DNA of 64,000 bases from Cristatella mucedo (taxonomy: Eukaryota > Bryozoa > Phylactolaemata > Cristatellidae), in assembly GCA_009760855.2 (NCBI GenBank), contig WPIO01000045.1:2871501-2935500 (forward strand). Direction: 5' to 3'. The position numbers and the translations under genes were made by a program. This document shows positions 25,790 through 51,639 of the stretch, one piece after another. The notes below the pieces were generated by a model that was given only the letters and a program-made list of their open reading frames with translations, did no database searches and had not been told where the DNA came from. Position 1 is the stretch's first letter, and the number at the start of each line of letters is the position of its first letter.

Positions 25790-27060
25790 GAAATATGGAG
25801 TACCTCAGGGCTCAGGGCTAGGTCCGGTTCTCTTCACGGTTTATACTCTGCCTCTTGCTGATGTGATTGCCAAGCACAATCTAGGCTTTCACTTCTATGC
25901 GGATGACACTCAGTTGTAATTTTGCTTTGATCCCTCCCAGCCTTCGAGCACCTCAAATTCTCTAAAATCACTAGCTGCATGCATTGATGACATCCGCACA
26001 TGCATGGCAGCAAATTTTCTAAAACTTAACGATGATAAAACTAACTTACTAGTTATGGGCAAACCCAGTGTGATCCAGAGATTGGACAGGCTGACTCTCA
26101 AAATTGGCTCTGCCAGCATATCTCCAGTTGAATCAGCTCGAAATCTAGGTGTCATATTCCAAAGCGACCTCTCGTTAGAAGACCATATCAGCTCCACCAG
26201 TCAAAATCAAATTCACAGTCAAATCCACCTATTCTTAGCTTCATGACATTGCTAAAATTCGGGCTTGTTTAGATACAGATACCACATCCAAGTTGGTCCA
26301 TGCATTCGTGACATCCCGTCTCGACTTCTGCAACTCACTGCTTACTGGCCTACCAGCATGTGCGATCAGGCGATTGCAGCTGGTGCAAAACTCAGCAGCT
26401 AGACTTGTCTGCCGTGAGCGTCGCAGTTGCCATATTACTCCACTTCTCGCCGACCTGCACTGGCTACCAGTCAAGCAACGGATTGACTTCAAGGTTTTGT
26501 CGCTCACTTTTAGGTCCCTTCACTCTATGGCTCCAGCCTATCTGTTAGATATACTACCCCATCAGGCCAAGCATCGTACCACCTGCTTTTCGGAATCCAA
26601 CAGTCTAGAAATACCTCATACAAACCTTAAATCCTTTGGAGACCGTGCATTTAGTTCGTATGCTCCCAAAGCCTGGAACTCCCTCCCGACCTGCGTCAGA
26701 ACATCCCCTGACCTGACCACATTTAAAAGGAACCTGAAAACACACCTATTTATGACAGCATTTAGTGGGTCCCTGTGATTCGTCCTTGGTGTGCTTATGC
26801 GTGCTGACACTGTGCATGCTGCCACTAACCACATTTGCATGCTGACCCTGTGCATGTCACCCCTAACCATATTATTCATTTCGTTTGTTTTTCAAGCATG
26901 ATTTTACTTACCATTCAATTGCATTTCTGTTATCAAGTGAATTAATATTATTATTATTATTTCACTTTACAGAAAATGTAAAGCGCCTAGAGAGAGATTG
27001 AGTTCTCTGAGGGCGCTTTATCAAGTGAATTATTATTATTAATATTATTATTATTATTAT
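25790..27060 (+). mobile_element. LINE-B, longest copy in the window
   Basis: A plus-strand 5'-truncated CR1/L2-like LINE, about 1.27 kb. It starts within the reverse transcriptase ([27 protein letters not shown] followed by a stop at ~25,917), continues through FLKLNDDKTNLLVMG to the thumb/C-terminal part, then a 3' UTR with GCATGCTGACCCTGTGCATG. It ends in the hairpin at ~26,980-27,022 followed by (ATT)n. Its tail has a partial duplication near 26,930-26,960. Its truncated 5' edge lies 50-70 bp from the 5' side of LINE-A, head to head. Confidence 0.9.
26293..26778 (+). pseudogene. LINE-B C-terminal ORF fragment, 161 aa
   Basis: An open frame encoding the C-terminal part of the LINE-B polyprotein, after the RT palm: SRLDFCNSLLTGLPACAIRR, LQLVQNSAARLVC, ADLHWLPVKQRIDFKVLSL, then DLTTFKRNLKTHLF. 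It is preceded by stops and a frame change, so it is only part of the original protein. The same segment is repeated in the LINE-B stubs elsewhere. Confidence 0.85.
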
Positions 27061-27157
27061 AAGGTGACCGCCAACGAGGTGACCAACGTAGGTCAGATGC
27101 GTGCCATGGTTGAAGCTCAGTGTCGTGAAACAGGGATATATAGCTTTGGAATAGAGC

Positions 27158-27605
27158 AGAGGTCGGAAAACTTCGGTCTTTAGGCCAGATCCGGCCTTGC
27201 TAGCGCTCCAGTCCGGCCCAGCGGCCCCCTAGTTATTAATTGATGGATCCGGCCTAATTGAGTTGTCGATGTTTTTCCCCCTTCACTATGGAGGTACTTT
27301 GACTTGCGAGTATCCCAACTAACGAGTTTTCGAGGCACGAGCTGTCTCTCGACCGCTTTTTGTTTTCAGTTGAGAGCTAGCTGCTATTGTGCTTCATTTT
27401 GCTTAGCGCGTTTCGCAGTGTGATTTTAGAACTACGACTTTGCTTTTCGCACGGCTAGCGGCGGCAGCCCTTAGCCGTCACAGAATTGCGCCAGAAAGTG
27501 TTAACGCAAAGGTCGAAAAAATCCGGCCTTTAGGCCAGATAGGCTCTAGCTAGCACTCCAGTCCGGCCCAACGCCACCCTAGTTATTAATAGTTGGATAC
27601 GGCCT
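27158..27605 (+). repeat. Two copies of a ~100-bp hAT-like/MITE segment
   Basis: The segment around GAGGTCGGAAAACTTCGG...GGCCAGAT...CTCCAGTCCGGCCCA recurs at 27,158-27,262 and 27,503-27,607 in the same orientation, about 75-80% alike by eye. The start CAGAGGTCGGAAAAC resembles the end of some hAT elements (CAGGGGTCGGCAA type). The pair may be remnants of a non-autonomous element or of a local duplication. Confidence 0.5.
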
Positions 27606-27722
27606 AATTAATAATTATAATAGTAATAACACACTTGATGTAGCGCCCTGGAGAGACCTCAATCTCTTTTTAGGCACTTTGCATTTGCTGCAAAGGAAGC
27701 ACGATCGAATTGCGTGTCTGTG
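27600..27722 (-). mobile_element. LINE-B 3' end stub
   Basis: On the minus strand: TTGCAGCAAATGCAAAGTGCC, the AGAGA-TTGAG-TCTCT inner stem, GGCGC arm and an ATTATT tail. Only the UTR end and hairpin remain. Confidence 0.75.
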
Positions 27723-27724
27723 CG

Positions 27725-28535
27725 TCAGTTGTGGCTTTTTGTTTGTTTGTTCGTCGGGCCACCCCTTCCGGCGCTCCAGAGGGAGTGGGTGCGGTTCTCT
27801 GACATCGCGAGCTATACTTGTGGCATTTTAATACCTCCGCTGTGCCGAAGCCAGGTCGTGCAGCTGTTACAGTGAAACCCTGATGCATGCCAAAAACTTT
27901 TGTTAAAATTATCTAATCTGCCCAATAGTGTACTCCTAAGAAAATTATTGATAATCAATATAAATAAGGATTTTTGGTGAGTTTAGTGAACCTCGTGACA
28001 AACAAAAGATGTTGTACGTCAATAGGTCGAATAGACATGCTGAATCTGTGGCAGATCCAGTGTGACCGTTGGCATCGTCAACTACATAAAAAGCGATCCA
28101 AAACTTGGTTTGATCACGGTAGCACTTCATTTGCAAAGAAGCAGGTGCAGCTGCCGACGAGCTAGCCGATAGAAAATCGCCAGGCATTCTACCAAAACTC
28201 AAAAGATATTGGAGAATACAATAAACAGAGCACGACATTCAGCTGGCGCCGCTAGCAGTTCTGGTCCGAAAGTGTCCAAGAAGCACACAACTAGCTCTAC
28301 AGAATCGAGCTAATAATGTGAGATCATGTAAGTAATTCTAGGGAAGAACACAAAAAGAGCCCCTTACCGTCTCTAACCTTGGGCTCATATGTTTCATGAG
28401 TTCGACCTCAAGGTGCTTCACGAACCCGGTATGCCTGACGTTTCTACTGACGATTTAAGCCTGGTACCAAATCACGGCGTCGCTACTACTTTGGATTGTA
28501 AATTCCCACTATAAGACATCGAGAAGTAAACACCG
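27725..28535. other. No gene recognised
   Basis: Unassigned DNA with short open frames only. Confidence 0.35.
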
Positions 28536-28540
28536 GATCA

Positions 28541-29290
28541 TCATACTGATTTACATGATTTGTGCATCTTGCGTGCCTTTTCAGTGAGCGTATCGCCCGC
28601 CTCCTTAGCGGGTGCTTCACAAACTTCCGCCGACGCTAATGCTTCGCTCGATGCCACCGTCTCTTCTGAGACAATTATCGCCGACTCGTTGGCCACCGGC
28701 GCTGTCTCGCTCTCTAGCAGTGCCTCCCTGGCCGCCGCCACCTCTCTAGCAGACACAGTCTCCTCTCTAGCAGACACAGCCAAATCTCTGGCAGATACAT
28801 ATATAAGTAAATACTAGCTGATTTAACAGCCTCTTTTATATAGCGACAGAGGAGCCTTTACGGCTATCACCACGGCTGGAGGTGGCAACAAAGGATCGCT
28901 CACTGCAGGATTCGAACCAATGACCTCGGGACCGATGTCGTGAAAGCAACTTACAGACACCTCTCTGGCAGACAAAGCCGTCTCTCTGGCAGACGCTGCC
29001 ATCTCTCTGCCGGATGCCGCTGCCTCGCTCGTGAACGCCGCCTCTGCGGGCTCTGACACCGCCACTTCTTCGGGCTCCACCGGCGTCTCTGCTGGCTCTA
29101 CCTTCATAGCCCGGCAGACCATCGGCGATTGCTGCGGCCGCTTCCGGTCGTTCCTGTTGGCCTCCTCAGTCCGACCAGCGTTTATCTTATACGAGCGAAG
29201 CAGTCGCGCTTTACCGGCCTCCTCCTCGAGCCGCTTCTGCGCTATCGCCTCCGCTTTCCTTTCCTGACACTCTGCAAGTTCGATCGCCGA
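28541..29290 (-). pseudogene. Ala/Glu/Ser-rich repeat ORF split by a SINE
   Basis: A minus-strand coding-like stretch. It begins (29,285 downward) with a charged helical part (KAEAIAQKRLEEEAGKARLL), then KVEPAETPVEPEEVAVSEPA, then a run of 7-residue units of the SAREMAA / SARETAL / SAREVSV type. A SINE-1 (28,805-28,960) cuts the repeat. Beyond it the same units resume (SAREETVSAREVAAAREALL) and end at 28,541. The underlying DNA is a 21-bp minisatellite with unit TCTCTGGCAGACACAGCC-like. I do not recognise the protein. It may be a host coiled-coil gene or a retroelement gag-like product. With the SINE in place the frame is broken. Confidence 0.45.
28805..28960 (-). mobile_element. SINE-1 inserted in the heptad-repeat ORF
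   Basis: Minus orientation. The tRNA-like B box (GGTTCGAATCCTGC) is at ~28,905-28,920, with the TGCCACCTCC and GGTGATAGCCGTAAAGGCTCC body and the tail AGGCTGTTAAATCAGCTAG at ~28,812-28,832. It lies between two blocks of the SARE-type repeat. Confidence 0.8.
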
Positions 29291-29589
29291 AGCCTCTCCT
29301 CATCATCAGGGTTTGCAAACACCTTCACAAGTGTTGCACAAAGCTGGGCTTAGTCCTCTCGCACCAAGTCAGGAAGCACTCGAACCGAACTTTACTTTAC
29401 CTCCTGCCAGGAACACAAATACATACATGTGCCACAAAGCTGGATCGATACCTCTTTCTGTAAGTCTCCGCTGCTAGTCTCTCTGCTATCTCCGCGAGTC
29501 TAGCCGCCAGCTTACGAAACCGTTCCCGACATGGTAGCATTCCAGTGTCATCTCCTGACGCGGGCCACTCTGCAACTTCTGCCGAAATA

Positions 29590-29765
29590 GCTTGTGGTTT
29601 GACATTCCTCCAAGTGGCAGGTACACGACACCACGCAGAACACCGAAGCGGGCTCGAAGACGTTTATTGATTTAGACGCCGCAGCGGGCCAGTGCGAAAC
29701 TACCCTGCCAGGCGTCCTCGACGTAATTCCCCCCCCCCCGGCTTTTGCCACCCGCTATTATGTGT
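29590..29765 (-). mobile_element. Possible LTR (solo or 5' LTR), weak
   Basis: On the minus strand a CAATAAACGTCTTCGAG motif (polyadenylation-like, 29,657-29,673) is followed by a GC-rich stretch similar in layout to R-U5 of an LTR element. The heptad-repeat ORF lies downstream on the same strand and could be its gag. No second LTR or primer-binding site was confirmed. Confidence 0.25.
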
Positions 29766-29924
29766 ATCACTGCCACACATCACAACAGCCCATAAAACCA
29801 ACGACAGTGTCATAATCTCAAAATTGCCACGTTGACCGAGATGCGATTGAACTATTGGCTGTCTGCTTTACTACTTGTTTGTCCAGACCAGATGGACTGG
29901 GATTCATGCGTCCGTCATGTATGC

Positions 29925-30022
29925 TTGGCATATAACACCTCGAGACAATGCAATTGTGCCTAGAGAGAGATTTGGATCCCTGAGGGAACTCTATCAAGTT
30001 TATTACTATTATTATTGTTATA
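29925..30022 (+). mobile_element. LINE-B 3' end stub
   Basis: A degenerate UTR end and hairpin (GTGCCTAGAGAGAGATTTGG...GAGGGAACTCTATCAAGTTT) followed by an ATTATT tail. It produces a short false open frame at 29,875-30,147. Confidence 0.7.
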
Positions 30023-30361
30023 TTTCTCAGTCGTCGCCATATGAACTAATATTTGGAATGAGGACACGCTGGTTCCCTTTGGTGAGCCAGAAATTCCGAG
30101 ACAGCTCAAATACTTCCTTAGCCACAATGACAAGCAGTAATGAGTAAAGAAACTGCATCCGACAGGCGCGTGATATAATCATCTAAACTTAACACTCCAA
30201 GCTTGGAAGAAGTTTGGACACAATAGGATTGTTCAATGTGTGCTTTTTCACGAGAGGAGAAGCTGTGGCTGAGAAGCTGGCGAAAACCACCAAGCCTTAT
30301 TGACACACTTGCTGGCGAGGCCATATTAAATGAAAGGTCAGTAACATATGAACCTCTATAG

Positions 30362-30533
30362 CAGTGGTCCTCAACCTTCCCAATGCCGTGACCCTTTTGT
30401 TGTGGCGACCTCCATCCATAAAATTTGTGTGTGCAAAATGTGGAAATTCGGGTTTTCCAATGGTCTTACGCCACCCCTGTGAAAGATTCGTTGACCCTTA
30501 AAGGGGTCGCGACCCACAGATTAAGAACCGCTG
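30362..30533 (+). mobile_element. SPIN-like non-autonomous hAT element, 172 bp
   Basis: A compact element with inverted ends: CAGTGGTCCTCAACCTTCC on the left and the complement of CAGCGGTTCTTAATCTGTG on the right. Internal landmarks are AATGCCGTGACCC, CCATAAAATT, TTTTCCAATGGTCTTA and AAAGGGGTCGCGACCCACAG. From memory of that family these match SPIN (SPace INvaders) hAT miniature elements almost word for word, including the preference for TCTAGA targets. The flanks CTCTATAG (30,354-30,361) and CTCTAGAA (30,534-30,541) agree at six of eight bases. It has no coding capacity. Confidence 0.85.
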
Positions 30534-30563
30534 CTCTAGAATAAGCTAGGTTTGTTAAAAGTA

Positions 30564-30720
30564 CCGGTTTAGCCCCAGCGGTTAAAGTGCTCGCCCGCCC
30601 AAGGTCAAGGTGAATTATTTATGACCGAGATCAAGGGCTCAAGCATACTGGCATATGTGAAGCGCCTGAATAGAGATTCAAGTCTCTTGTGGCGCTACAC
30701 AAATGAATTATATTATATTA
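30564..30720 (+). mobile_element. SINE-2 copy
   Basis: GGTTTAGCCCCAGCGGTTAA head, diverged B box (GGGCTCAAGCAT), GGCATATGTGAAGCGCCTGA junction, hairpin and AATGAATTATATT tail. It lies about 30 bp downstream of the SPIN-like element. Confidence 0.8.
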
Positions 30721-30724
30721 AATA

Positions 30725-31880
30725 CTAATTAGTCACTTGTTCCGCTTATCTGTCTCTGGTGGCAAATTGTATTGAGTCCTTTGTTATGTATTTGTAGTCA
30801 TACATCGAGGTTACGGCAATGATGAGTATCAAAAGGAGGTTGGCGGAAAGGGAAACGAGCTTCTAATTTGCACATACAGTCAATGTTGAAATCGAGCAAT
30901 GAAATACTAGACCGGCACAGGACTATAAACTTGAAGGGTACTCAAACTGTGGCAATGACATTACACGAGCTAGAGCTGTGCACTGCGACGCCTTATCTGT
31001 CGCTCGAGCGCCCCCCCCCCGGCGCTTCCGCTTGGACCAGCTGATTTCGCACGTGGACAGCTGCCAGATGTACATAAAGTGAGTTTTCCATTTGCGCTGC
31101 TGCGCTTTGCGTTTGCCAGTTTCGTTTAATGGCTTCGAATTAATGGTAGACTTTAAAAACACGGTCAGATCATCTTTTTTGAGATGAAACCCATCGAGAT
31201 CCTGAAAGAATAGAATCGGAAAGAAAAAAGAGTGCGCTCTCGCCAGCAGCGACGCGCCGGAGAAGAGACGCCAGAAGCGGCTTGCGAGCTGCTCGCTTTG
31301 GAAGCTGCAAGGAGGAGATAATCTCGCCCGTAATGACGTGCCGGAGAGACTGCGGAAGTGTGCGCAGAAGCCGAAAGAAAAGAGACGCTCTCGCCAGCAG
31401 CAATGTGCAGCCGGAGAGACTGGGAAAGAAGCAGAAGCAGAAGACGATCTTGACTGAAGCTGAAGCTGTGTCTGAGTCACGCCACCAAAAGCGTGCCTGA
31501 GTGAGTAAGGCCGACGCAGAAGCACGACGAATACGTGAGTAATAAGTTTTCCTTCACACTTGGCGGGCGGAAACCTAGTCGTTTATAATCGCATACGGAA
31601 AAGCCAGACCTTTCGCCGTGTATTATAAAATGGCGACGGCGCCAGCTAAACCAGCCGGATCGTGGCGGATAATTTTTATTCGCGACTATGCAACCATAGG
31701 ATAGTATTGCCGAGGCCGTATAAAAAGCCGGCGCCCTGAGATAGACTGGCAATTGAGATTCGGCACTCAATAGTAGCATCGGAGGTAATTTGAGCTCTGG
31801 GCCACAGAGCCATCGGTGTACATCTTGACCGCTGTTCAACGCCTGCAACCATCCGCTGCTGTCAAACAGCCTGCATTATG
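30725..31880. other. Unassigned; possible LTR/promoter-like part near 31.5-31.87 kb
   Basis: 31,010-31,020 is a C-tract. At 31,226-31,450 two imperfect copies of a segment with GACGCTCTCGCCAGCAGC occur. At ~31,709-31,720 GTATAAAAAGCCGGCGCC is a TATA-box-like word followed by GC-rich sequence, reminiscent of an LTR promoter. The end TGCAACCATCCGCTGCTGTCAAA resembles TGCAGCCATCCGTCGCTGTCAAA at ~57,298-57,320. No retroelement protein adjoins either. Confidence 0.3.
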
Positions 31881-31884
31881 GATA

Positions 31885-31965
31885 ATACAAATACTAATAA
31901 TACATTTGATATAGCATCCTCAAAGAACTCAATCTCTTTCTAGGCATTTTACATATGACCTTGAT
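31885..31965 (-). mobile_element. LINE-B 3' end stub
   Basis: On the minus strand an eroded hairpin (TGCCTAGAAAGAGATTGAGTT) with an ATT-like tail. Outer stem pairing is poor. Confidence 0.65.
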
Positions 31966-32379
31966 CTGTCAAAGGAAGGGTCGCTCTTCGTCGCCGACGC
32001 GTTTCTGCAACTGCCGGCGTGCCTGCGTGCATTGGTGCACCACTGACAAGTAACTAGCCGCACTGCAACGTTCAGGCGTCAGAAGAATTCGTCGGCTGCG
32101 ACTAGCGGCGTTACGAGCGCTGCGCTTGCGGCCTAGTTCTGACCGTACATGGCACCGGCAAGCCACGTTTGTCAAAACCGTGACCGTTTGTTTCGTTTGA
32201 AATAATGATACTGGTTTCATGCTTAAGGACCCCGTTCACTTTAGGATAACATCACGGACGCTCCGCAGTTCGGAGGCAACAGATCCTTTGCCCATCATCG
32301 TCAGCGTGCAACCCAAACCTGCTCCTGTATCTGTTGACTCGTCTGCCAACGAAAAACAACCAAAAATAAAAAAATAATA

Positions 32380-32550
32380 CTATCTGATTTAGAAGCCTCT
32401 TTTTGTATCGCGACAGAAGAGCCTTGGCGGCTATCACCGCCGCTTGCAGTGGCGATACAGGATCGCCCACCACAGGATTCGAACCCACGACCTTGGGGCC
32501 GAGGTCGTGAAAAGCAACCGCCTTATCTAGTGAGCCATTACGGCTCACCA
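32380..32550 (-). mobile_element. SINE-1, near full-length
   Basis: A minus-strand copy with an intact A-box region (complement of CCTTATCTAGTGAGCCATTA), B box (GGGTTCGAATCCTGTG), body (GGCGATCC, GGTGATAGCCGCCAAGGCTC) and the tail AGGCTTCTAAATCAGATAG. Confidence 0.85.
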
Positions 32551-32837
32551 CCATCTACCATGGGTATCGACCAACTGAGCAGCAAGGTGTAGTTCCAGGC
32601 CGATAATCAGCCAGCGCCATCTGCAACAAACAAACTGGGCCTTGTGCTGTCAAATCTTCGCTATGCTCCTTGATTATGTAACTGACTAAATCTTCGCGGC
32701 GTCCACAGTGAAATACAGGGAGGGGGATAATTTGTGACATGACCTCGGTTCACTAAGGTTCAAAGCTGCAGTGAACTCCGTTCAGAGTTGATAAGAGCAT
32801 GTCTTTACAGCTACGGTGAACAATTACAAAGGTACTT

Positions 32838-33180
32838 CTGTTTGACCACCCCGGCCACCAAAAAGATCCGGAGGATAACTTCAAGTTGGTAAATCTTCAG
32901 TACGGGCCACCAAGAACTGTTTCAATCGTCCAGCCTATGGACCAGTAGGCGATTGCCAACTTCAAGAAGCTCCAAGCTAGAGCACTCTTCAAAAAGGTCC
33001 TTTAAGTGTGCCAGCTTTCATCCGACATGACTGTCCGCAATTTCCTGGGGAGGGAAAAGTAAGACGTCGTCAAAGCCATCACGCTCATCTAGAAGGCCTG
33101 CGGAGGAAGTCATTCGAAGGACCCTCAACGCGTCCTGGAAGACGCCGACTACTGCATTGACCCAGGGACAGCCAGAAAAA
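32838..33180 (+). pseudogene. Tigger/pogo-type DDE transposase relic
   Basis: One frame, read from 32,838 with stops ignored, shows the end of a Tc1/mariner-pogo (Tigger, jerky-like) transposase: LFDHPGHQ (cf. LDNAPGH, with the second catalytic Asp), DNFKLVNL, the hallmark SIVQPMDQ followed by a stop then AIANFKKLQARALFKKVL, then MTVRNFLGRE and VVKAITLI. At least four in-frame stops (e.g. 32,947-32,949 after QPMDQ) make it a fossil. The N-terminal part and inverted repeats were not found. Confidence 0.8.
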
Positions 33181-33184
33181 TTCA

Positions 33185-33930
33185 ACTACCTGGCAGAGAA
33201 AATCGCTTCCGAAACCTGGACGTGTAGGTGGAGTGGGAGGACGCACAGGAAGAACGCTAGAAGAAGAACATCCGCGAACCCTCGTAAGACTCACTAGCCC
33301 CGGGCGGATAAAACGCGATGCGGCCAGCGGGTAGCCGACAGGGCGGCAGGGCCAAGCCTACCCTCTGACTTGGCTGCGCTGGATGAGCGACGACGCCAAC
33401 GGACCGCGATAGCTGGCTAGGAACATTCTGGGAGGTTCTGAGGTGGACTTCGGCAGGTGCGAAGTGCGTCCCCGTCGCTAAGGAATCGCATTCCGAACAA
33501 TGGAGTGCCGGACACAGTTTCTGGACGCCGCGCCCAGCCACGGAACGGCTCGAGAAACCGGCCACGACTACGAGACTTTAGTTAAGTCCCCTGGCGTTAC
33601 TCGCAGTGGCGCGTCTCGCGCATGCAATATTTTTTAGTGCTGGATAGGCTAGAGCCGTCGACGAGCTGAGAGGCGCTTCGTTTGGGTGAGCTCTCTTTAC
33701 GCAGTCTCTCGTGTCTTAGACATTTGCGCACTAGTATTCCGGGACAGCACCTGCTTGTCTCCGTCAAAGATTGCTGCAGCCAAGCGTGCGCCTTCCGCCT
33801 TTGTGAATTCTTGCGTCTTAGCTATTCCGTGTTTTTTTGTATTTCTTGGGTACCTCGACGTAAATGCTCTGGTACTTTAGTGTTACAGATACGTTAGTCC
33901 TACTTGAGTGTTAGTGTACTTTAGTTTTAC
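33185..33930. other. No gene recognised
   Basis: GC-rich to mixed DNA. It may contain the rest of the decayed Tigger element. Open frames on either strand have no domain. Confidence 0.35.
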
Positions 33931-33935
33931 TGCTT

Positions 33936-34222
33936 ACGTCAAAACACATTTAAAAAGAAACTAAAAATACACCTATTTAAGACAGCAAGTAGTTGGTCCC
34001 TGTGATTCGTTCTTTGTGTGTTTATGCTTGCTGACACAGTGCATGCTTCCACTAACTACGCTTGCATGCTGACCCTGTGCATGTCACCCCTAACCATGTT
34101 ATTCTTGTCGTTTACTGAGCATGCTGCTACTAACCATTCAATCATGCTTCCTTTGCAGCAAATTTAAAGCGCCTAGAAAGAGATTGAGTTATGTGGGTGC
34201 TTTATCAAATATGTTATTATTA
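33936..34222 (+). mobile_element. LINE-B 3' fragment
   Basis: Starts near the end of the ORF (AAAACACATTTAAAAAGAAA...CACCTATTTAAGACAGC), then the full 3' UTR and a hairpin at ~34,168-34,205, with a short ATTATTAAT tail. Confidence 0.85.
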
Positions 34223-34229
34223 ATATTCA

Positions 34230-34690
34230 TACAAATTAGTTAAACAAATGTGTTCCTACTCATTTATCTACTGAGTTTTCGCTACTGCTAGGAATACTGT
34301 CAGTTTCATGATGAAAGCAATCTTTTTATATCGCTCAAATTGTAGCCCTTGATTTTCGTATACAGCGATGAGACGGTACCTTATTTACTTGTATAACCTG
34401 CTATTTGCTATAGTTGTTACGGTCTTTTAGTACTTGCAAACGTCGCATTCAATTGATTATTTTTATACAAAATATATCGTGTGCATCCGTTTGGAATATA
34501 GAATGTATACAGCAGCGATAACTTACCATTAAGTGACTCAGTTAAGCGCCTCGACCTAGCAGTATTTTCTAAACCTATGTGCGCACTAGCCGCAGGTATT
34601 GCAATGTGAAAAGAGTTGCTGACGTCATCTATTGTCAGCATTCTTTCTTTCGAAACGAAACTCTTTGTGTTCCGCATTAAACATAAGCAA
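34230..34690. other. No gene recognised
   Basis: AT-rich spacer between two LINE-B stubs. Confidence 0.4.
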
Positions 34691-34694
34691 GCTG

Positions 34695-34925
34695 ACTGGA
34701 ACCATGTGATTCGTCTTTTACATGCTTATGCATGCTGACACTGTGCATGCTGCCACTAACCATATTTGCATGCTGACCCTGAGCATGTCGGACCTAACTA
34801 TGTTATGCTCGTCATTGAGCACGCTACCACTCACCATTCGATAAGGCTTTCTATGCAGCACATGTAAAATGCCTAGAAAGATATTGAGTTCTCTGAGGGT
34901 ACTATATCAAATTTATTATTATTAA
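34695..34925 (+). mobile_element. LINE-B 3' UTR stub
   Basis: Begins in the 3' UTR (ATGTGATTCGTCTTTTACATG) and runs to a decayed hairpin (ATGCCTAGAAAGATATTGAG...GAGGGTACTATATC) and (ATT)n tail. Confidence 0.8.
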
Positions 34926-35284
34926 GTCTAATATTCTTACAACACGGCTCTTAGCCGTGACTAGTTACCCCGCCGCTTATTTCCACCAATGCGTCAGATT
35001 GTAAGTAGGCTCGTCTTAGGTCTGAGCGGTACCAAGCACAAATAGCGTTTGTGCCGTTATAATATTGCTGCAGTTTAATGGTATATTACTTTCGGGTTTA
35101 AATCTGTGCTAGACGTGTGCGATGCTTATCGTCACATTTGTAGTACCGGCAGACGCGCCAAGCGAGCTAACCGGGAAGACAACTCCCTTCATCAATCCCA
35201 CTCACATGCCCTCTCGTGAGAACGGAAGAGCACGCGTTAATACCCACAAGGCGCTGCTAGTTTCCGCCGGATGCCTGTCGGGAG

Positions 35285-51430
<16,146 letters not shown>

Positions 51431-51593
51431 CCGTCGGCTTCGTTCAGTGGCCACACCTATTTGCTCTTGTCAGGCATCCTTCACTCACGAACTCGCTGGG
51501 GGGCCACCGTTCGCTCGCTCGTCTACCCCAGTTTGTATAAAAAGCCTCAAGTATAATTTCATGAGAATGTGTAGCTTAGGTATTGTTTTTGCA

Positions 51594-51599
51594 AATAAA
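51594..51599 (+). promoter_or_regulatory. PAXBP1: PAXBP1 polyadenylation signal AATAAA
   Basis: AATAAA lies 164 bp after the stop codon, followed by a GT-rich stretch (TTGTTGCTCTTTGGTTGATGTG) suitable for cleavage and polyadenylation. Confidence 0.8.
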
Positions 51600-51639
51600 A
51601 CGCCTATCGTTTAGAGAGTTGTTGCTCTTTGGTTGATGT

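Noticed and set aside
30923-31525. 200-codon minus-strand open frame
   Set aside because: Ser/Arg-rich without domain, overlaps imperfect repeats and other open frames on both strands; no splice support.
29548-31870. Full LTR retrotransposon between 29.6 and 31.9 kb
   Set aside because: LTR-like polyadenylation and TATA words exist, but no matching LTR pair, primer site, protease, RT or integrase was seen.
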